Shown here one piece after another: positions 1-8,898 of a stretch of 64,000 nt of DNA (its first letter is position 1; the number at the start of each line of letters is the position of its first letter). The stretch covers positions 62,001 to 126,000 of the forward strand of contig CAWFFJ010000017.1 of the NCBI GenBank assembly GCA_963814875.1, read 5' to 3'. The position numbers and the translations under genes were made by a program. Source of the stretch: CAVSIS01 sp963814875. Lineage in GTDB: Bacteria; Acidobacteriota; Thermoanaerobaculia; Thermoanaerobaculales; Sulfomarinibacteraceae. The notes beneath the pieces were generated by a model. That model was not told the origin of the DNA. It searched no databases and was given only the letters and a program-made list of their open reading frames with translations.

Positions 1-329
1 GCGATGCGGCTGCGTCGATCGACCCGATCTCGGGTCAGGGTCTGTCGGTGGCCTTTGCAGAGGCCGAGGCCGTGGTGAACGCGATCGCGGCCGGTGATCT
101 CGGCCGCTACGAGCGGGAGAGCAGCCGCCTGCGCAGGTTGCCGGGGCTGTTGACCCGACTGATCCTGGTCGCCGCCGATCACCCGGGTCTGCGGCGTCGG
201 GCGCTCAGGGCGCTGCGCACCGACGCGGTTCTCTTCGACCGCTTGCTCGGCGTCCATGCCCGACAGCTTTCGCCGCGCGTCCTGGCGCCGCTCGCCGCCC
301 GCCTCGCCCTGCGCATGGCCTTCGGGTAA
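1..329 (+). CDS. FAD-dependent oxidoreductase, C-terminal part (5' partial)
   Basis: The reading frame is open from base 3 and ends with TAA at 327-329; the start lies outside the window. The first residues read DAAASIDPISGQGLS, which fits the third FAD-binding motif (GDAA-x-x-x-x-P-x-x-G-x-G) of flavoprotein hydroxylases, geranylgeranyl-reductase-like enzymes and halogenases. About 95 mostly helical residues follow, as in the C-terminal region of those enzymes. The substrate cannot be told from this fragment. The family assignment rests on that single motif, so the class is fairly sure and the reaction is not. Confidence 0.7.
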   Translation, partial: DAAASIDPISGQGLSVAFAEAEAVVNAIAAGDLGRYERESSRLRRLPGLLTRLILVAADHPGLRRRALRALRTDAVLFDRLLGVHARQLSPRVLAPLAARLALRMAFG

Positions 330-378
330 CGACCGGCTCGTTCAGCCCGCGGCCGTCATGTGGGACGAGATGCAGGCC

Positions 379-557
379 AGCCTGCACCTCTCACCAGCTC
401 CCTGCTGCGGGCGTCGATCTGCCAGCCATCGCAGGCCCTCTCGCAACTCGCCACCTGCGACGTGTCTCCAGACACGCCTCGGTGGCTCATCACTCGGTGG
501 CTCCACGCTGGCGGGCATCTCGGCGCCCTCGCAACGTGATCTAGTGAGAAGTGCAGG

Positions 558-559
<2 letters not shown>
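379..559. repeat. 181-bp terminal-inverted-repeat element, copy A
   Basis: The ends are 16-bp inverted repeats (AGCCTGCACCTCTCAC and GTGAGAAGTGCAGGCT, one mismatch). The body resembles 53866-54046 (same length, inverted relative to that copy, roughly three-quarters identical by eye). A central hairpin at 461-476 (CGTGTC, loop TCCA, GACACG) pairs with different bases in the other copy, so the stem is conserved while its sequence is not. The right end supplies the TAG stop of yjbQ (558-560). No transposase is encoded; it looks like a MITE- or REP-type element. Confidence 0.8.
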
Positions 560-980
<421 letters not shown>

Positions 981-981
981 C

Positions 982-3378
982 TCAGCTCCTTGATGAGCTC
1001 CACAATTCTGAGTTGCGGCTTCTCAGGGCGACGTAGGCGGCGAGGCTGCGCACGGCTCGGTCCGCGGCTCGGAACACCGGCAGACCGCCGTCCTCGAGCG
1101 CGGCGGCGAGGGGGTCGAACCAGGTTCCGGAGTCGACCACTGCGACCACCGGTTTGGCCTGGGCGCGGGCCACTGCCGGCAGCAGTCGGGCGATCGAGCC
1201 CGGATCGTCGAGGGACTCGGAGCGGCCGGGTCCGGCGGGCAGGGTCTGCATCGCCGGGGTGAGCGGCACGATGCCCGTCACCACCAGGTCGACGCCGTCA
1301 TCCGCGAGCGCTTGCTCGACCAATCGGGCGTAGGCGGCATCGTTCGCCATCGGCGTGACGTCGAGCGGGTTCTTGACGTCCACCAACCCGTCGAGGCGGT
1401 GTTCGGCGAGGGTCGTGGCGAGCGCAGACGCGGTCGCTGGCGAAATCCTCGAGAGGCGGAGCTCGCCACGCTCGGTGCGGATCGAGTCAGCCATCCCCAC
1501 CGACTCGAAGCCTGCGTTGGACATCGCGAGCAGCCGGCGGCCGCCGATTCGGGAGTCGTGAAGTGTGACCGCGAGCCGCAGCAGGTCGGAGAACTCGTTG
1601 AAGTCCGAGGCGACGAAGGCGCCGGCCTCGGCGACGGCCGCCTCGCACACGGCGTAATCCCCGGCGACCGACGCGGTGTGCCCCGCGGTGGCCGAGCGCC
1701 CCTCGCTGGTGCGGCCGGCCTTGTAGAACACGACCTCCTTGCCGCGCGTGACGGCGTCGCGCACCGCGCGCGCGAATGCGAGCCCGTCGCCGCGCCGGAA
1801 GCCCTCCATGTAGACCGCGAAGACGTTGATCTCGTCGTCGTCGACCAGGTAGCGCAGCAGGTCCGACGCGGTGAGGTCGATCTGGTTGCCGATCGATAGT
1901 GCATAGGCCGGGTCGAGCCATGGCATGCGCGATAAGTTGGCGATGATGAAGGCGCCCGACTGACTGATGAAGGCGGATCTTCGCCGGCGCTCGCCGCGCG
2001 ACTTGGCGAGCTTGGTCTCGGGGATGAACATGGTGTCGTAGCGGCCCGGGTGGCTGATCACCCCGAGAGAGTTGCCGCCGAGAAACACGGGACCGCCGTC
2101 GCCTTCGGAGTGGGCGGCGATGATCCTGGTCTTCAGCTCACGCTCGATCTCCTGGGAGCCCTGCTTCTCGCCGAGCCCGCCAGGGATCAGGATGACCGCG
2201 TGCGCGCGGTCGTGGTCGATGAGGTCGTGGACCACCTGCGGCACCTGGGCCGCGCCGACCGCGACCACGAACAGGTCGACCTTCTCCGGCAGCTGTGCGA
2301 TCGACGGCACGCAGCGGGCGCCATCGATCTCGTCCTCGTCGGGACGAACCACCCATGTCCGCGAGCGGTCGAAGCCGGCATCGAAGAGGTTGTTGAGGAT
2401 GATCCGGCCCATGTTCATGCTCTTCGACGAGACGCCGATCAGCGCCGCCGAACGGGGCTTGAGCAGGTGGGCGATGGTGGCGATCGGCCGCCCCTCGCCC
2501 GCGGGCACGGCGGGCCGGAAGTGGCACACGCCGTCCAGGGGCGCGATCCGCCCGCCGCAGATCGAGAACGGGTTGACCTCCATCTCCTCGAGGTGGAAGC
2601 GCGCCCGCGGGTTATCGGCGGAGAACGCGTTGGCGAGGTCGATGAACGCCTGAAAGCACTCCACCAGGCGCTCGTCCGTCACCAGGGCGCCCGAGCCGCG
2701 CATCCGCCCGGAGAGGCGCTGATAGCTCAGCGTGCGACGGAAGAGCTCGAAGAACTGGGGGCCGTCGACGACCCCGGTCGGTGCGATGGCGACGGCACAG
2801 CCCTTGCGGGTCGAGCGGGCGAGGATCTCCATCTCGACGCCGCCGAGCCCAGCGGAGATGATCGGTCCGAACTCCTCGGTTGAGCGGATGCCGACGAACA
2901 GCTCGGTCGCGAAACCGCGCGCGTCGGGCTCCATGAAGCGCGCGAGCAGTATCCCGACCAGGCGCTCGGAGAGTCGGCGCTCGAGATCGGGACCGACGAG
3001 GTCCGCCAGCCCGCCGGGCTTCTCGCCCGCGTGTCCGGCGAGCCAGGCGGCGTAGGCCTCGGGGACCTCGCGCCGCATGAGGTCGAAGGCCGCCCCGACT
3101 GCGCCGATCTCGTTCGCCACGATGCGTACGCCCCGGGCCTCGGTCTTGTGGGTGATGTCGGGCGAGACGACCTTCAGCACCACCCGGTCGCCCGGGATGG
3201 CGGCGAGGTCCGCGACCGTCGGGCGCTGCCCTATCGGGATCACGCAGTTCGTGGGCGCCGCTTCGGCGCCGGTTGCCGCGAGCAGGTCGTAGCACTCGTG
3301 CTCGAAGAGGCTGGTGCGTCCGGTCTCGGAGGCAGCGGTGAGGATGCGCTCGATGCGGTCCGCGTCAACGGTGGTCAT
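982..3378 (-). CDS. ADP-forming acetyl/acyl-CoA synthetase, fused beta-alpha form
   Basis: 798 residues. It would convert acyl-CoA + ADP + Pi to acid + CoA + ATP. Order of domains: an N-terminal ATP-grasp (beta-type) module at about 1-285 (VVLKVVSPDITHKTEARGV at 67-85, EEMEVNPFS at 264-272), then a CoA-binding Rossmann domain from about 305, then succinyl-CoA-ligase-like domains. The phosphorylated histidine is probably His567 in GHTASVAG, matching the SHTGSLAG motif of archaeal ACD alpha subunits. It follows iorB by 75 bp. In the archaeal pathway IOR makes aryl-acetyl-CoA and ACD cashes it in for ATP, so the pairing argues for fermentative-type oxidation of aromatic 2-oxoacids. Confidence 0.85.
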   Translation of the reverse strand: MTTVDADRIERILTAASETGRTSLFEHECYDLLAATGAEAAPTNCVIPIGQRPTVADLAAIPGDRVVLKVVSPDITHKTEARGVRIVANEIGAVGAAFDLMRREVPEAYAAWLAGHAGEKPGGLADLVGPDLERRLSERLVGILLARFMEPDARGFATELFVGIRSTEEFGPIISAGLGGVEMEILARSTRKGCAVAIAPTGVVDGPQFFELFRRTLSYQRLSGRMRGSGALVTDERLVECFQAFIDLANAFSADNPRARFHLEEMEVNPFSICGGRIAPLDGVCHFRPAVPAGEGRPIATIAHLLKPRSAALIGVSSKSMNMGRIILNNLFDAGFDRSRTWVVRPDEDEIDGARCVPSIAQLPEKVDLFVVAVGAAQVPQVVHDLIDHDRAHAVILIPGGLGEKQGSQEIERELKTRIIAAHSEGDGGPVFLGGNSLGVISHPGRYDTMFIPETKLAKSRGERRRRSAFISQSGAFIIANLSRMPWLDPAYALSIGNQIDLTASDLLRYLVDDDEINVFAVYMEGFRRGDGLAFARAVRDAVTRGKEVVFYKAGRTSEGRSATAGHTASVAGDYAVCEAAVAEAGAFVASDFNEFSDLLRLAVTLHDSRIGGRRLLAMSNAGFESVGMADSIRTERGELRLSRISPATASALATTLAEHRLDGLVDVKNPLDVTPMANDAAYARLVEQALADDGVDLVVTGIVPLTPAMQTLPAGPGRSESLDDPGSIARLLPAVARAQAKPVVAVVDSGTWFDPLAAALEDGGLPVFRAADRAVRSLAAYVALRSRNSELWSSSRS

Positions 3379-3453
3379 GGTCGCTCCTTCGCGGACGTCC
3401 TCACGTCTTCATGACGAAGAGCGAGGACGACGTCGTGGAGTCGGTCGGCCTCG

Positions 3454-4215
3454 TCACGCCGGGACGGCGTCGCACGCGATCGGCTCCTCGGCGGCGAGAA
3501 CCGTGTCGAGGCGGGAGCGGTCGCCGGCGACCGATTCTGCCCACGCGGGCGCCAGTTCGGGGTTTACGGACGCGGGGTCGAGCCGCTGGCACAGTGAGAG
3601 CGCGGTCAGCGTGGGCACGCCGCCGTCGACCAGGCCGCGGAAGAACTGTCCCATTGCCCGACCGTACCGGTACGCGGAGAGGTTGACCTCGACGAGACGC
3701 TGGCCCTTACCGGCGAAGAGCTTTGCGACCCAGGTCTCGAGCTCCGCGTCGCTGAAGTCGAGCAGCGGCGAGGCCGCACCGATCATGGCCATGTTCTGGG
3801 CACGCAGGTTGCCGGCCGCGCGTGCGATCTGGGCGGAGTCCACGAGCACGATCTCGGGGAACGAGGCGAGGCGCTCGAGGAGGATGTCGAGGTCCGGGTA
3901 GTCCTCAATGTTGACGTAGGGCGTCACGCTGGTGACCACCCACCCGCCGGGACGAAGGAAGTGCCAGTAGCGCAGGACCTCGAGCGGCTCGACTGAGATC
4001 ACGAGGTCGGCCTTTCCCCGCGGCACCAGGTCGGAGTGGATCGTGCTGTCGGAGTAGCGCAGGTTCGACTGCACGGCGCCGCCGCGCTGGGCCATCCCAT
4101 GCACCTCGGCCTGTTTGAAGTCGAGCCCGGCGGCGAGGGCTGCGTTGTCGATCACGTAGGCGATGGACAGGATGCCCTGCCCGCCGACGCCCGCGAGGAT
4201 GATGTTCTTCTTCAT
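3454..4215 (-). CDS. iorB: Indolepyruvate:ferredoxin oxidoreductase, beta subunit
   Basis: 253 residues, gamma-type pyruvate:ferredoxin oxidoreductase fold. The N-terminus MKKNIILAGVGGQG is the family signature, followed by AEVHGMAQRGG, also typical. I chose the ATG at 4215 because it lies 2 nt after the iorA stop and begins exactly at the signature; the frame is open upstream but that extension is antisense-like noise inside iorA. The C-terminal 60 residues go beyond the about 200-residue archaeal subunit. Together with IorA it should oxidise aryl-pyruvates from aromatic amino acids to aryl-acetyl-CoA, passing electrons to ferredoxin. Confidence 0.9.
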   Translation of the reverse strand: MKKNIILAGVGGQGILSIAYVIDNAALAAGLDFKQAEVHGMAQRGGAVQSNLRYSDSTIHSDLVPRGKADLVISVEPLEVLRYWHFLRPGGWVVTSVTPYVNIEDYPDLDILLERLASFPEIVLVDSAQIARAAGNLRAQNMAMIGAASPLLDFSDAELETWVAKLFAGKGQRLVEVNLSAYRYGRAMGQFFRGLVDGGVPTLTALSLCQRLDPASVNPELAPAWAESVAGDRSRLDTVLAAEEPIACDAVPA

Positions 4216-4217
4216 GA

Positions 4218-5807
4218 TCACGCGCTCCGTGCGGACTTCTTGATCGCCTCCAGGCAGCTGCGGCGGGCGACGATCACGCTCGGGCCGTCCCAGGCGAGCT
4301 CCTCGCGGAGCACCCTGACGTTGTCCTCGTGGTTCTTGGGCGTCGGCTCGATGATCCGGAAGTGGTCGGGGTCGATCCCAGCGCCGAGCACGATCTTGTC
4401 GAGTGTCGTGCCGGTCGACATCGAGCGCTGGATGCCGGTCATGCCGACGGTGCCGTTGTCGAGGATCAGCACGTTGAGGTTGACGTGCTGCTGCACAGCC
4501 GACAGCAGCGGGGTGATGCCGCCGTGTGCGAAGGTCGAGTCGCCGATCGCGGCGACCGCGGGCCGGTATCCGGCGTGGGCCGCGCCGGCCGCCATCCCGA
4601 TCGAGGCACCCATGGCGACGCAGCTGTGGATCGCCTCCAGCGGCGGCAGCGCCGCCAGGGTGTAGCAGCCGATGTCGGAGAAGACCTGCGGGTTCTCGAA
4701 CAACTCGAGAGCCTCGTTGAGCGCCTTGAAGGTGTCCGAGTGCGGGCAGCCCTTGCACAGGGCCGGCGGGCGGCGTGCGATGTCGGAGTCGGGGGTGTGG
4801 GCGGCCTCGAGTGCGGGCAGCCCCAGCGCCTCGCGCACCAGGTCGGGGTCGAGCTCGCCTGTGCGGGGCAGCTCACCTGTCATGCGGCCCGCAACGCGCA
4901 CCGAGTCGAGGCCGAACAGACCGCGCACGGTGCTCTCGACGAGCGGGTAGCCGTCCTCGAGCACGAGCAGCTCGTCGACGTGCTCGACCAGAGCGCGGAT
5001 CTTGGCGGCTGGGATCGGGTACTGCCGGATCGACAGGACCGACAGATCGTGGTCCTCGTCCAGGTTCTCGAGCAGGTAGTTGCCCGCGATGCCGCAGGCG
5101 ATCACCCCGCTGTGGCCGCGCAGGTCGAGGGTGTTGTACGGGCTCGTTTCTGCAAGCCGGAGCAGCTCGGGCTGCTTCTCGGTGAGACCCTTGTACTGTG
5201 CCCGCGCATTGGCCGGCAGCAGGGTCCACTTGCGGATGTCGCGGGAGGGGTGGAGCGGGTTCTGCGATCTGGCCTCGCGGACCGCCACTCCGGCCCGCGA
5301 ATGCGCGATCCGGGTCACCAGTCGCACCATGACCGGCACGGAGAGCCGTTCGGAAAGGTCGAAGGCCTCCCACATCATGTCGTAGCACTCCTGCTGGTCG
5401 TGCGGCTCGAAGCAGGGGATGAGCGCGAACTGGGCGAAGTAGCGGCTGTCCTGCTCGTTCTGGCTCGAGTGCATCCCGGGATCGTCGGCCACCGCCAGGA
5501 CGAGGCCGCCGTTGGTGCCGGTGACCGCAGAGTTCATGAAGGCGTCGGCAGCGACGTTGAGCCCGACATGCTTCATGCACACCAGGGCCCGCTTGCCCGC
5601 CCAGCTCATGCCGAGGGCCTCTTCGTAGGCGACCTTCTCGTTGGTCGACCAGAAGGCGTGGACGTCACCGGTGGACTTCGCCCAGCGCTCGACGAACTCG
5701 AAGATCTCCGTGGACGGCGTGCCCGGGTAAGCGTAGACACCACTCAGGCCGGCGTGAATCGCCCCCAGGCCAACCGCCTCGTCACCCAGCAGGACTTCCC
5801 TGGTCAT
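4218..5807 (-). CDS. iorA: Indolepyruvate:ferredoxin oxidoreductase, alpha subunit, no ferredoxin domain
   Basis: 529 residues with the pyrimidine-binding half (YAYPGTPSTEIFE at 25-37, conserved Glu63), the CKGCPH motif (351-356) and the thiamine-diphosphate site (GDSTFAHGG at 422-430, then LNVLILDN at 444-451). Archaeal IorA continues into a C-terminal domain with two 4Fe-4S clusters; here the protein stops at ARRSCLEAIKKSARSA with no CxxCxxC motif, so that domain is missing. Start ATG at 5807 has a good GGAAGGAG ribosome site. It is first in the iorA-iorB-acd-yjbQ operon. Electrons may go to a separate ferredoxin or carrier not seen here. Confidence 0.9.
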   Translation of the reverse strand: MTREVLLGDEAVGLGAIHAGLSGVYAYPGTPSTEIFEFVERWAKSTGDVHAFWSTNEKVAYEEALGMSWAGKRALVCMKHVGLNVAADAFMNSAVTGTNGGLVLAVADDPGMHSSQNEQDSRYFAQFALIPCFEPHDQQECYDMMWEAFDLSERLSVPVMVRLVTRIAHSRAGVAVREARSQNPLHPSRDIRKWTLLPANARAQYKGLTEKQPELLRLAETSPYNTLDLRGHSGVIACGIAGNYLLENLDEDHDLSVLSIRQYPIPAAKIRALVEHVDELLVLEDGYPLVESTVRGLFGLDSVRVAGRMTGELPRTGELDPDLVREALGLPALEAAHTPDSDIARRPPALCKGCPHSDTFKALNEALELFENPQVFSDIGCYTLAALPPLEAIHSCVAMGASIGMAAGAAHAGYRPAVAAIGDSTFAHGGITPLLSAVQQHVNLNVLILDNGTVGMTGIQRSMSTGTTLDKIVLGAGIDPDHFRIIEPTPKNHEDNVRVLREELAWDGPSVIVARRSCLEAIKKSARSA

Positions 5808-5880
5808 TGTTGCTCCTTCCGGGTCGGTGCCGCTCCCGGAAGGGGGCAGCGGGTGGCCGCGGCGCCGGCCGCGACCTGAA

Positions 5881-5931
5881 TGTGAACCGCTTCACAATCA
5901 CTAGTATATGGGCTCGCGGCACGGGCTGCAA
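5881..5931 (-). promoter_or_regulatory. ior operon promoter with palindromic operator
   Basis: Read on the minus strand: -35 TTGCAG (5926-5931), 17-bp spacer, -10 TATACT (5903-5908). Six bases past the -10 lies a perfect inverted repeat, TGTGAACCGCTTCACA (5881-5896, arms of 6, spacer of 4), which would cover the transcription start. That position fits a repressor. The regulator family is unknown; the iorA start codon is about 75 bp further on. Confidence 0.6.
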
Positions 5932-6005
5932 GGTGCGGCGCGTCATCCGGCGACCTCGTCGAAACGGGCGCGGCACAGGGCGCTCCGCGACCCATCACAT
6001 TCCAG

Positions 6006-6018
6006 TAGAATGGCGCAG
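6006..6018 (+). promoter_or_regulatory. -10 element placed for a leaderless mRNA
   Basis: TAGAAT at 6006-6011 ends 6 bases before the GTG start at 6018, and no ribosome-binding sequence precedes that GTG. Transcription from this -10 would begin at or next to the start codon. No clear -35 is visible. Confidence 0.4.
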
Positions 6019-6683
6019 TGACGGTGGGCGTCTCGATTCGTGCCCGGGGGCTGGTGAAGACCTTCGACGGTGGGCTGGTGCGCGCGCTCGCCGGGGTTGA
6101 CCTGGAGGTCCAGGGGGGCGAGCGGGTTGCGATCATGGGCCCGACCGGTTGCGGTAAGTCGACCCTGCTCGGTCTGATCGCGCTCCTCGACCGGCCGGAC
6201 TCCGGCTCGCTGGAGCTCGACGGCGAACCGGCGGAACGCGCACGCCCTGCCGAAGCGTGGCGCGCCGGAAACGTCGGGTTCGCGTTCCAGTTCCACCACC
6301 TGCTACCGCACCTGACGGCGGTCGAGAACGTCTGTCTGCCGCTGATGGCCGTGCGCCCGCGGCAGTCGGACATTGCAAAGGCTGCCCTGGCGGAGCTCGA
6401 GCGGCTCGGCCTCGAGCACCGGGCCAACCAGCTCGCGGGATCGCTGTCGGGCGGCGAGCGGCAGCTGGTCGCGGTGGCAAGAGCACTGGTCAACCGGCCC
6501 CGTCTCGTCCTCGCCGACGAGCCCACCGGCAACGTTGACTCCCAGACCGCCGACCGTTTGCTCGGCGTGCTCGTCGGCTGGAGCGTGGACACCGGTGCGA
6601 CGCTGGTCCTGGTGACCCACGACGCCGCCGTGGCCGCCCGCGCCGACCGGCTGGTCAGGATGCGAGACGGCCTCGTCCTATAG
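6018..6683 (+). CDS. ABC transporter ATP-binding protein, LolD/MacB type
   Basis: 221 residues, one complete ABC ATPase domain: Walker A GPTGCGKST (41-49), Q-loop Gln91, signature LSGGERQ (143-149), Walker B LVLADEP (163-169), switch His in VTHD near 204. The spacing and the VRALAGVDLEV opening are those of the LolD/FtsE/MacB branch that powers FtsX-type permeases. No permease gene is next to it: the downstream gene is convergent and the upstream one divergent. It may serve a permease encoded elsewhere. The start is GTG, and a -10 box lies directly upstream. Confidence 0.9.
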   Translation: MTVGVSIRARGLVKTFDGGLVRALAGVDLEVQGGERVAIMGPTGCGKSTLLGLIALLDRPDSGSLELDGEPAERARPAEAWRAGNVGFAFQFHHLLPHLTAVENVCLPLMAVRPRQSDIAKAALAELERLGLEHRANQLAGSLSGGERQLVAVARALVNRPRLVLADEPTGNVDSQTADRLLGVLVGWSVDTGATLVLVTHDAAVAARADRLVRMRDGLVL

Positions 6684-6689
6684 CAGCGC

Positions 6690-6751
6690 GTGCTGCAGAA
6701 CCCCATGTAGGCGGTCCAGAGTGCGGCGGCCTCGCGGGGGCTCTGCAGCAC
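6690..6751. repeat. Inverted repeat downstream of the ABC ATPase gene
   Basis: GTGCTGCAGAACCCC (6690-6704) pairs with GGGGCTCTGCAGCAC (6737-6751), 14 of 15 positions, with a 32-base spacer. It starts 6 bases after the TAG stop. There is no T-run, so it is a REP-like hairpin rather than a classic terminator. Confidence 0.6.
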
Positions 6752-6830
6752 CCGCTGCATTGGATGCGCCGTGCGCATCCGACCTTGAGTCATGAGAGGG
6801 CACGAGCCCTGTGTCGGAGCCTTCCGAATG

Positions 6831-6861
6831 AAAAGAAAACGCCCCGCCGGGTTGGCGGGGC
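6831..6861 (-). terminator. Rho-independent terminator of the acyl-CoA dehydrogenase gene
   Basis: On the minus strand an 8-bp perfect GC stem (GCCCCGCC / GGCGGGGC, 6841-6848 and 6854-6861, 5-base loop) is followed by GTTTTCTTTT (6831-6840). It begins 26 bases after the TGA stop of the gene at 6888. Confidence 0.85.
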
Positions 6862-6887
6862 CTGTTGGGTTGAGGGGGTGGTTCCGC

Positions 6888-8729
6888 TCAGAAGATGGCG
6901 TACAGCGGCGTCTTCTCGCCCGACCGAATCGCCGCCGCGCGAGCGGCGACATTCGGCAGCGCGCGGTAGGCAAAGTGGATCGCGGTCTGGATCTTGTTGT
7001 GGTAGAAGGCGGCCTCGGCGTTGTCCTGGAGAAAGTTCTTGTAGGCCTTCTTGTCGTCGGTGCCGATCCCGGCCGCGGTCAGGATCGCCGCCAGCTTGCC
7101 CTTGGCCACCATGGCCTGGTCGAGGAGGAAGTGAGCGCCGAGCGCGGTGCCGACCATGTCGAGCAGCGGCACTGAGTTGATCAGCACCAGTTGGATGGCG
7201 TCGGGCCGTTTGGTGAGGTCCTTCGAGATGGTCTCGATCTGCTTCAGTGCGGCGGCCAGCATCCACGCCGGTTCCATTAGCTCTGCGTCATCCTTGGCAC
7301 GCTTGAAGGTTTTCTCCGCCATGCCGAGGAGCTCGCGGATCGGGGCGCCGCCGCCCATGGGCAGCTTGCGGGCCACGAAGTCGAGAGCCTGGATGCCGTT
7401 GGTGCCTTCGTAGATCGTCGCAATTTCGGCGTCGCGCATGTACTGCTCGGCGGGGTACTCGGCGGTGTAGCCGTAGCCGCCGTACACCTGGAGGCACCAG
7501 TGGGTGACCTGCAGGCCCCACTCGGACGCCCACGCCTTGCAGATCGGTGTCAGGACCTCGACGTAGGACTGGTAGCGCTCGCGCTCTTCGCCCTCGGTGG
7601 TATGGGTCAGGTCGATGTACGACGAGGTCTGCATCAGCAGGGCGCGCATCGCCTCGGTGTAGGCCTTGGCCGAGAGCAGCATCCGGCGCACGTCGGGATG
7701 CTCGATGATTGGCACCTGCGGGGCATCGGCGTTCTTCATTTCCTTCCAGGAACGGCTCTGGAGGCGCTCTTTGGCGTACGCAGTGGCGGCCTGTTGTGCC
7801 GCACCCGCGGCTGCACAGCCTTGCAGGCCGACCTCGATACGGGCGGCGTTCATCATGTGGAACATGAGCTTCATGCCCTCACCCTCCTCGCCGAGGAGGA
7901 TCCCGCGGCAGCCATCGTTGGCGCCGAAGACGAGGGTGCAGGTGGGCGATCCGTGGATCCCCATCTTGTGCTCGATGTTGTTGCAATAGACGTCGTTCGG
8001 CTCACCGAGCGAGCTGTCCTCGTTGACCCAGATCTTGGGCACGACGAACAGCGACAGGCCCCTGGTGCCGACCGGCGCGTGGGGCGTGCGGGCGAGCACG
8101 AGGTGGACGATGTTGTCGGTCAGGTTCTGCTCGCCGGAGGTAATGAAGATCTTCTCGCCGCTGATCTTGTAGATTCTGTCGCCGAGCTCGACGGCCTTGG
8201 TCTTGGAGGCTCCGACGTCCGAGCCCGCCTGGGCCTCGGTGAGGCACATCGTCCCGCCCCACTCACCCGAGTAGAGCTTGCTCACGAAGCGGGCCTTCAG
8301 GTCGTCGGTGCCGAAGTTCTCGATCATCGCACCGGCGCCGCGGGTCAGCATCAGGGTCAGCGACAGCGACACGTTGGCGCCCGAGAAGAACTCGTTGACC
8401 ACGGTACCGACGACGTCCGGCAGACCCATTCCGCCGAAGTCGGGGCTGGCGAGCAGACCGATCCAGCCGCCCTCGCGCAGGGTGTTGAATACCGGCTTGA
8501 ACGAATCCGGCATGGTCACGACGCCGTCCTTCCACTGCGCGCCGATCCGGTCGCCGTCAACGTTCGTCGGGGCCATCTGCTCCTGCGCGATCTTGAGCGC
8601 CTCGTCGATGACCATCTCCACGTTCTCACGGTCCCAGTCGGCGAATCGCTCCGCTTGCAGCAGCTTCTCCGTCGGGAGCCACTCGAACAGCTGGAACTTC
8701 ACGTCACGCAGGTCGACTTTGTAGTCCAA
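6888..8729 (-). CDS. Acyl-CoA dehydrogenase, about 600-residue bacterial type
   Basis: 613 residues. It catalyses the first step of fatty-acid beta-oxidation (alpha,beta-dehydrogenation with FAD). Seen: the flavin-site motif MCLTEAQAGSDVG, the YGGYGYTAEYPAEQYMRDA segment and IYEGTNGIQALDF, then a helical extension of about 150 residues found in the long FadE-like forms. I place the start at TTG 8729 because a strong AGAAGGAGG site lies 6 bases upstream and the protein there begins with the family N-terminus (LDYKVDLRDVKFQLFEWL); an upstream ATG at 8786 would precede the ribosome site and sit at the operator. Single gene, with its own promoter/operator and terminator. Confidence 0.9.
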   Translation of the reverse strand: MDYKVDLRDVKFQLFEWLPTEKLLQAERFADWDRENVEMVIDEALKIAQEQMAPTNVDGDRIGAQWKDGVVTMPDSFKPVFNTLREGGWIGLLASPDFGGMGLPDVVGTVVNEFFSGANVSLSLTLMLTRGAGAMIENFGTDDLKARFVSKLYSGEWGGTMCLTEAQAGSDVGASKTKAVELGDRIYKISGEKIFITSGEQNLTDNIVHLVLARTPHAPVGTRGLSLFVVPKIWVNEDSSLGEPNDVYCNNIEHKMGIHGSPTCTLVFGANDGCRGILLGEEGEGMKLMFHMMNAARIEVGLQGCAAAGAAQQAATAYAKERLQSRSWKEMKNADAPQVPIIEHPDVRRMLLSAKAYTEAMRALLMQTSSYIDLTHTTEGEERERYQSYVEVLTPICKAWASEWGLQVTHWCLQVYGGYGYTAEYPAEQYMRDAEIATIYEGTNGIQALDFVARKLPMGGGAPIRELLGMAEKTFKRAKDDAELMEPAWMLAAALKQIETISKDLTKRPDAIQLVLINSVPLLDMVGTALGAHFLLDQAMVAKGKLAAILTAAGIGTDDKKAYKNFLQDNAEAAFYHNKIQTAIHFAYRALPNVAARAAAIRSGEKTPLYAIF

Positions 8730-8771
8730 GGCAGGCCTCCTTCTCGCGTCTCGGCAGGTCGATGGGCAGTG

Positions 8772-8817
8772 TGAATGAGCACTCATTCATTTTCGCCCCG
8801 GTGCGGCAAAATTGCAA
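8772..8817 (-). promoter_or_regulatory. Acyl-CoA dehydrogenase promoter with FadR (TetR-type) operator
   Basis: TGAATGAGCACTCATTCA at 8772-8789 is a perfect palindrome (7-bp arms) and matches the Bacillus FadR/YsiA consensus TGAATGA-N4-TCATTCA outside its central four bases. On the minus strand it follows -35 TTGCAA (8812-8817), a 17-bp spacer and -10 GAAAAT (8789-8794), so it covers the start of transcription. Known FadR of this type releases DNA on binding long-chain acyl-CoA; induction of this gene by acyl-CoA is inferred. Confidence 0.75.
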
Positions 8818-8898
8818 GGCCCAGTTTGCGACCGGAGAAACCCATCCGAACAGGGCCAGGTCAGGACCTCGGTCGAGGCCGAGGGAATCAGCGGAAGA

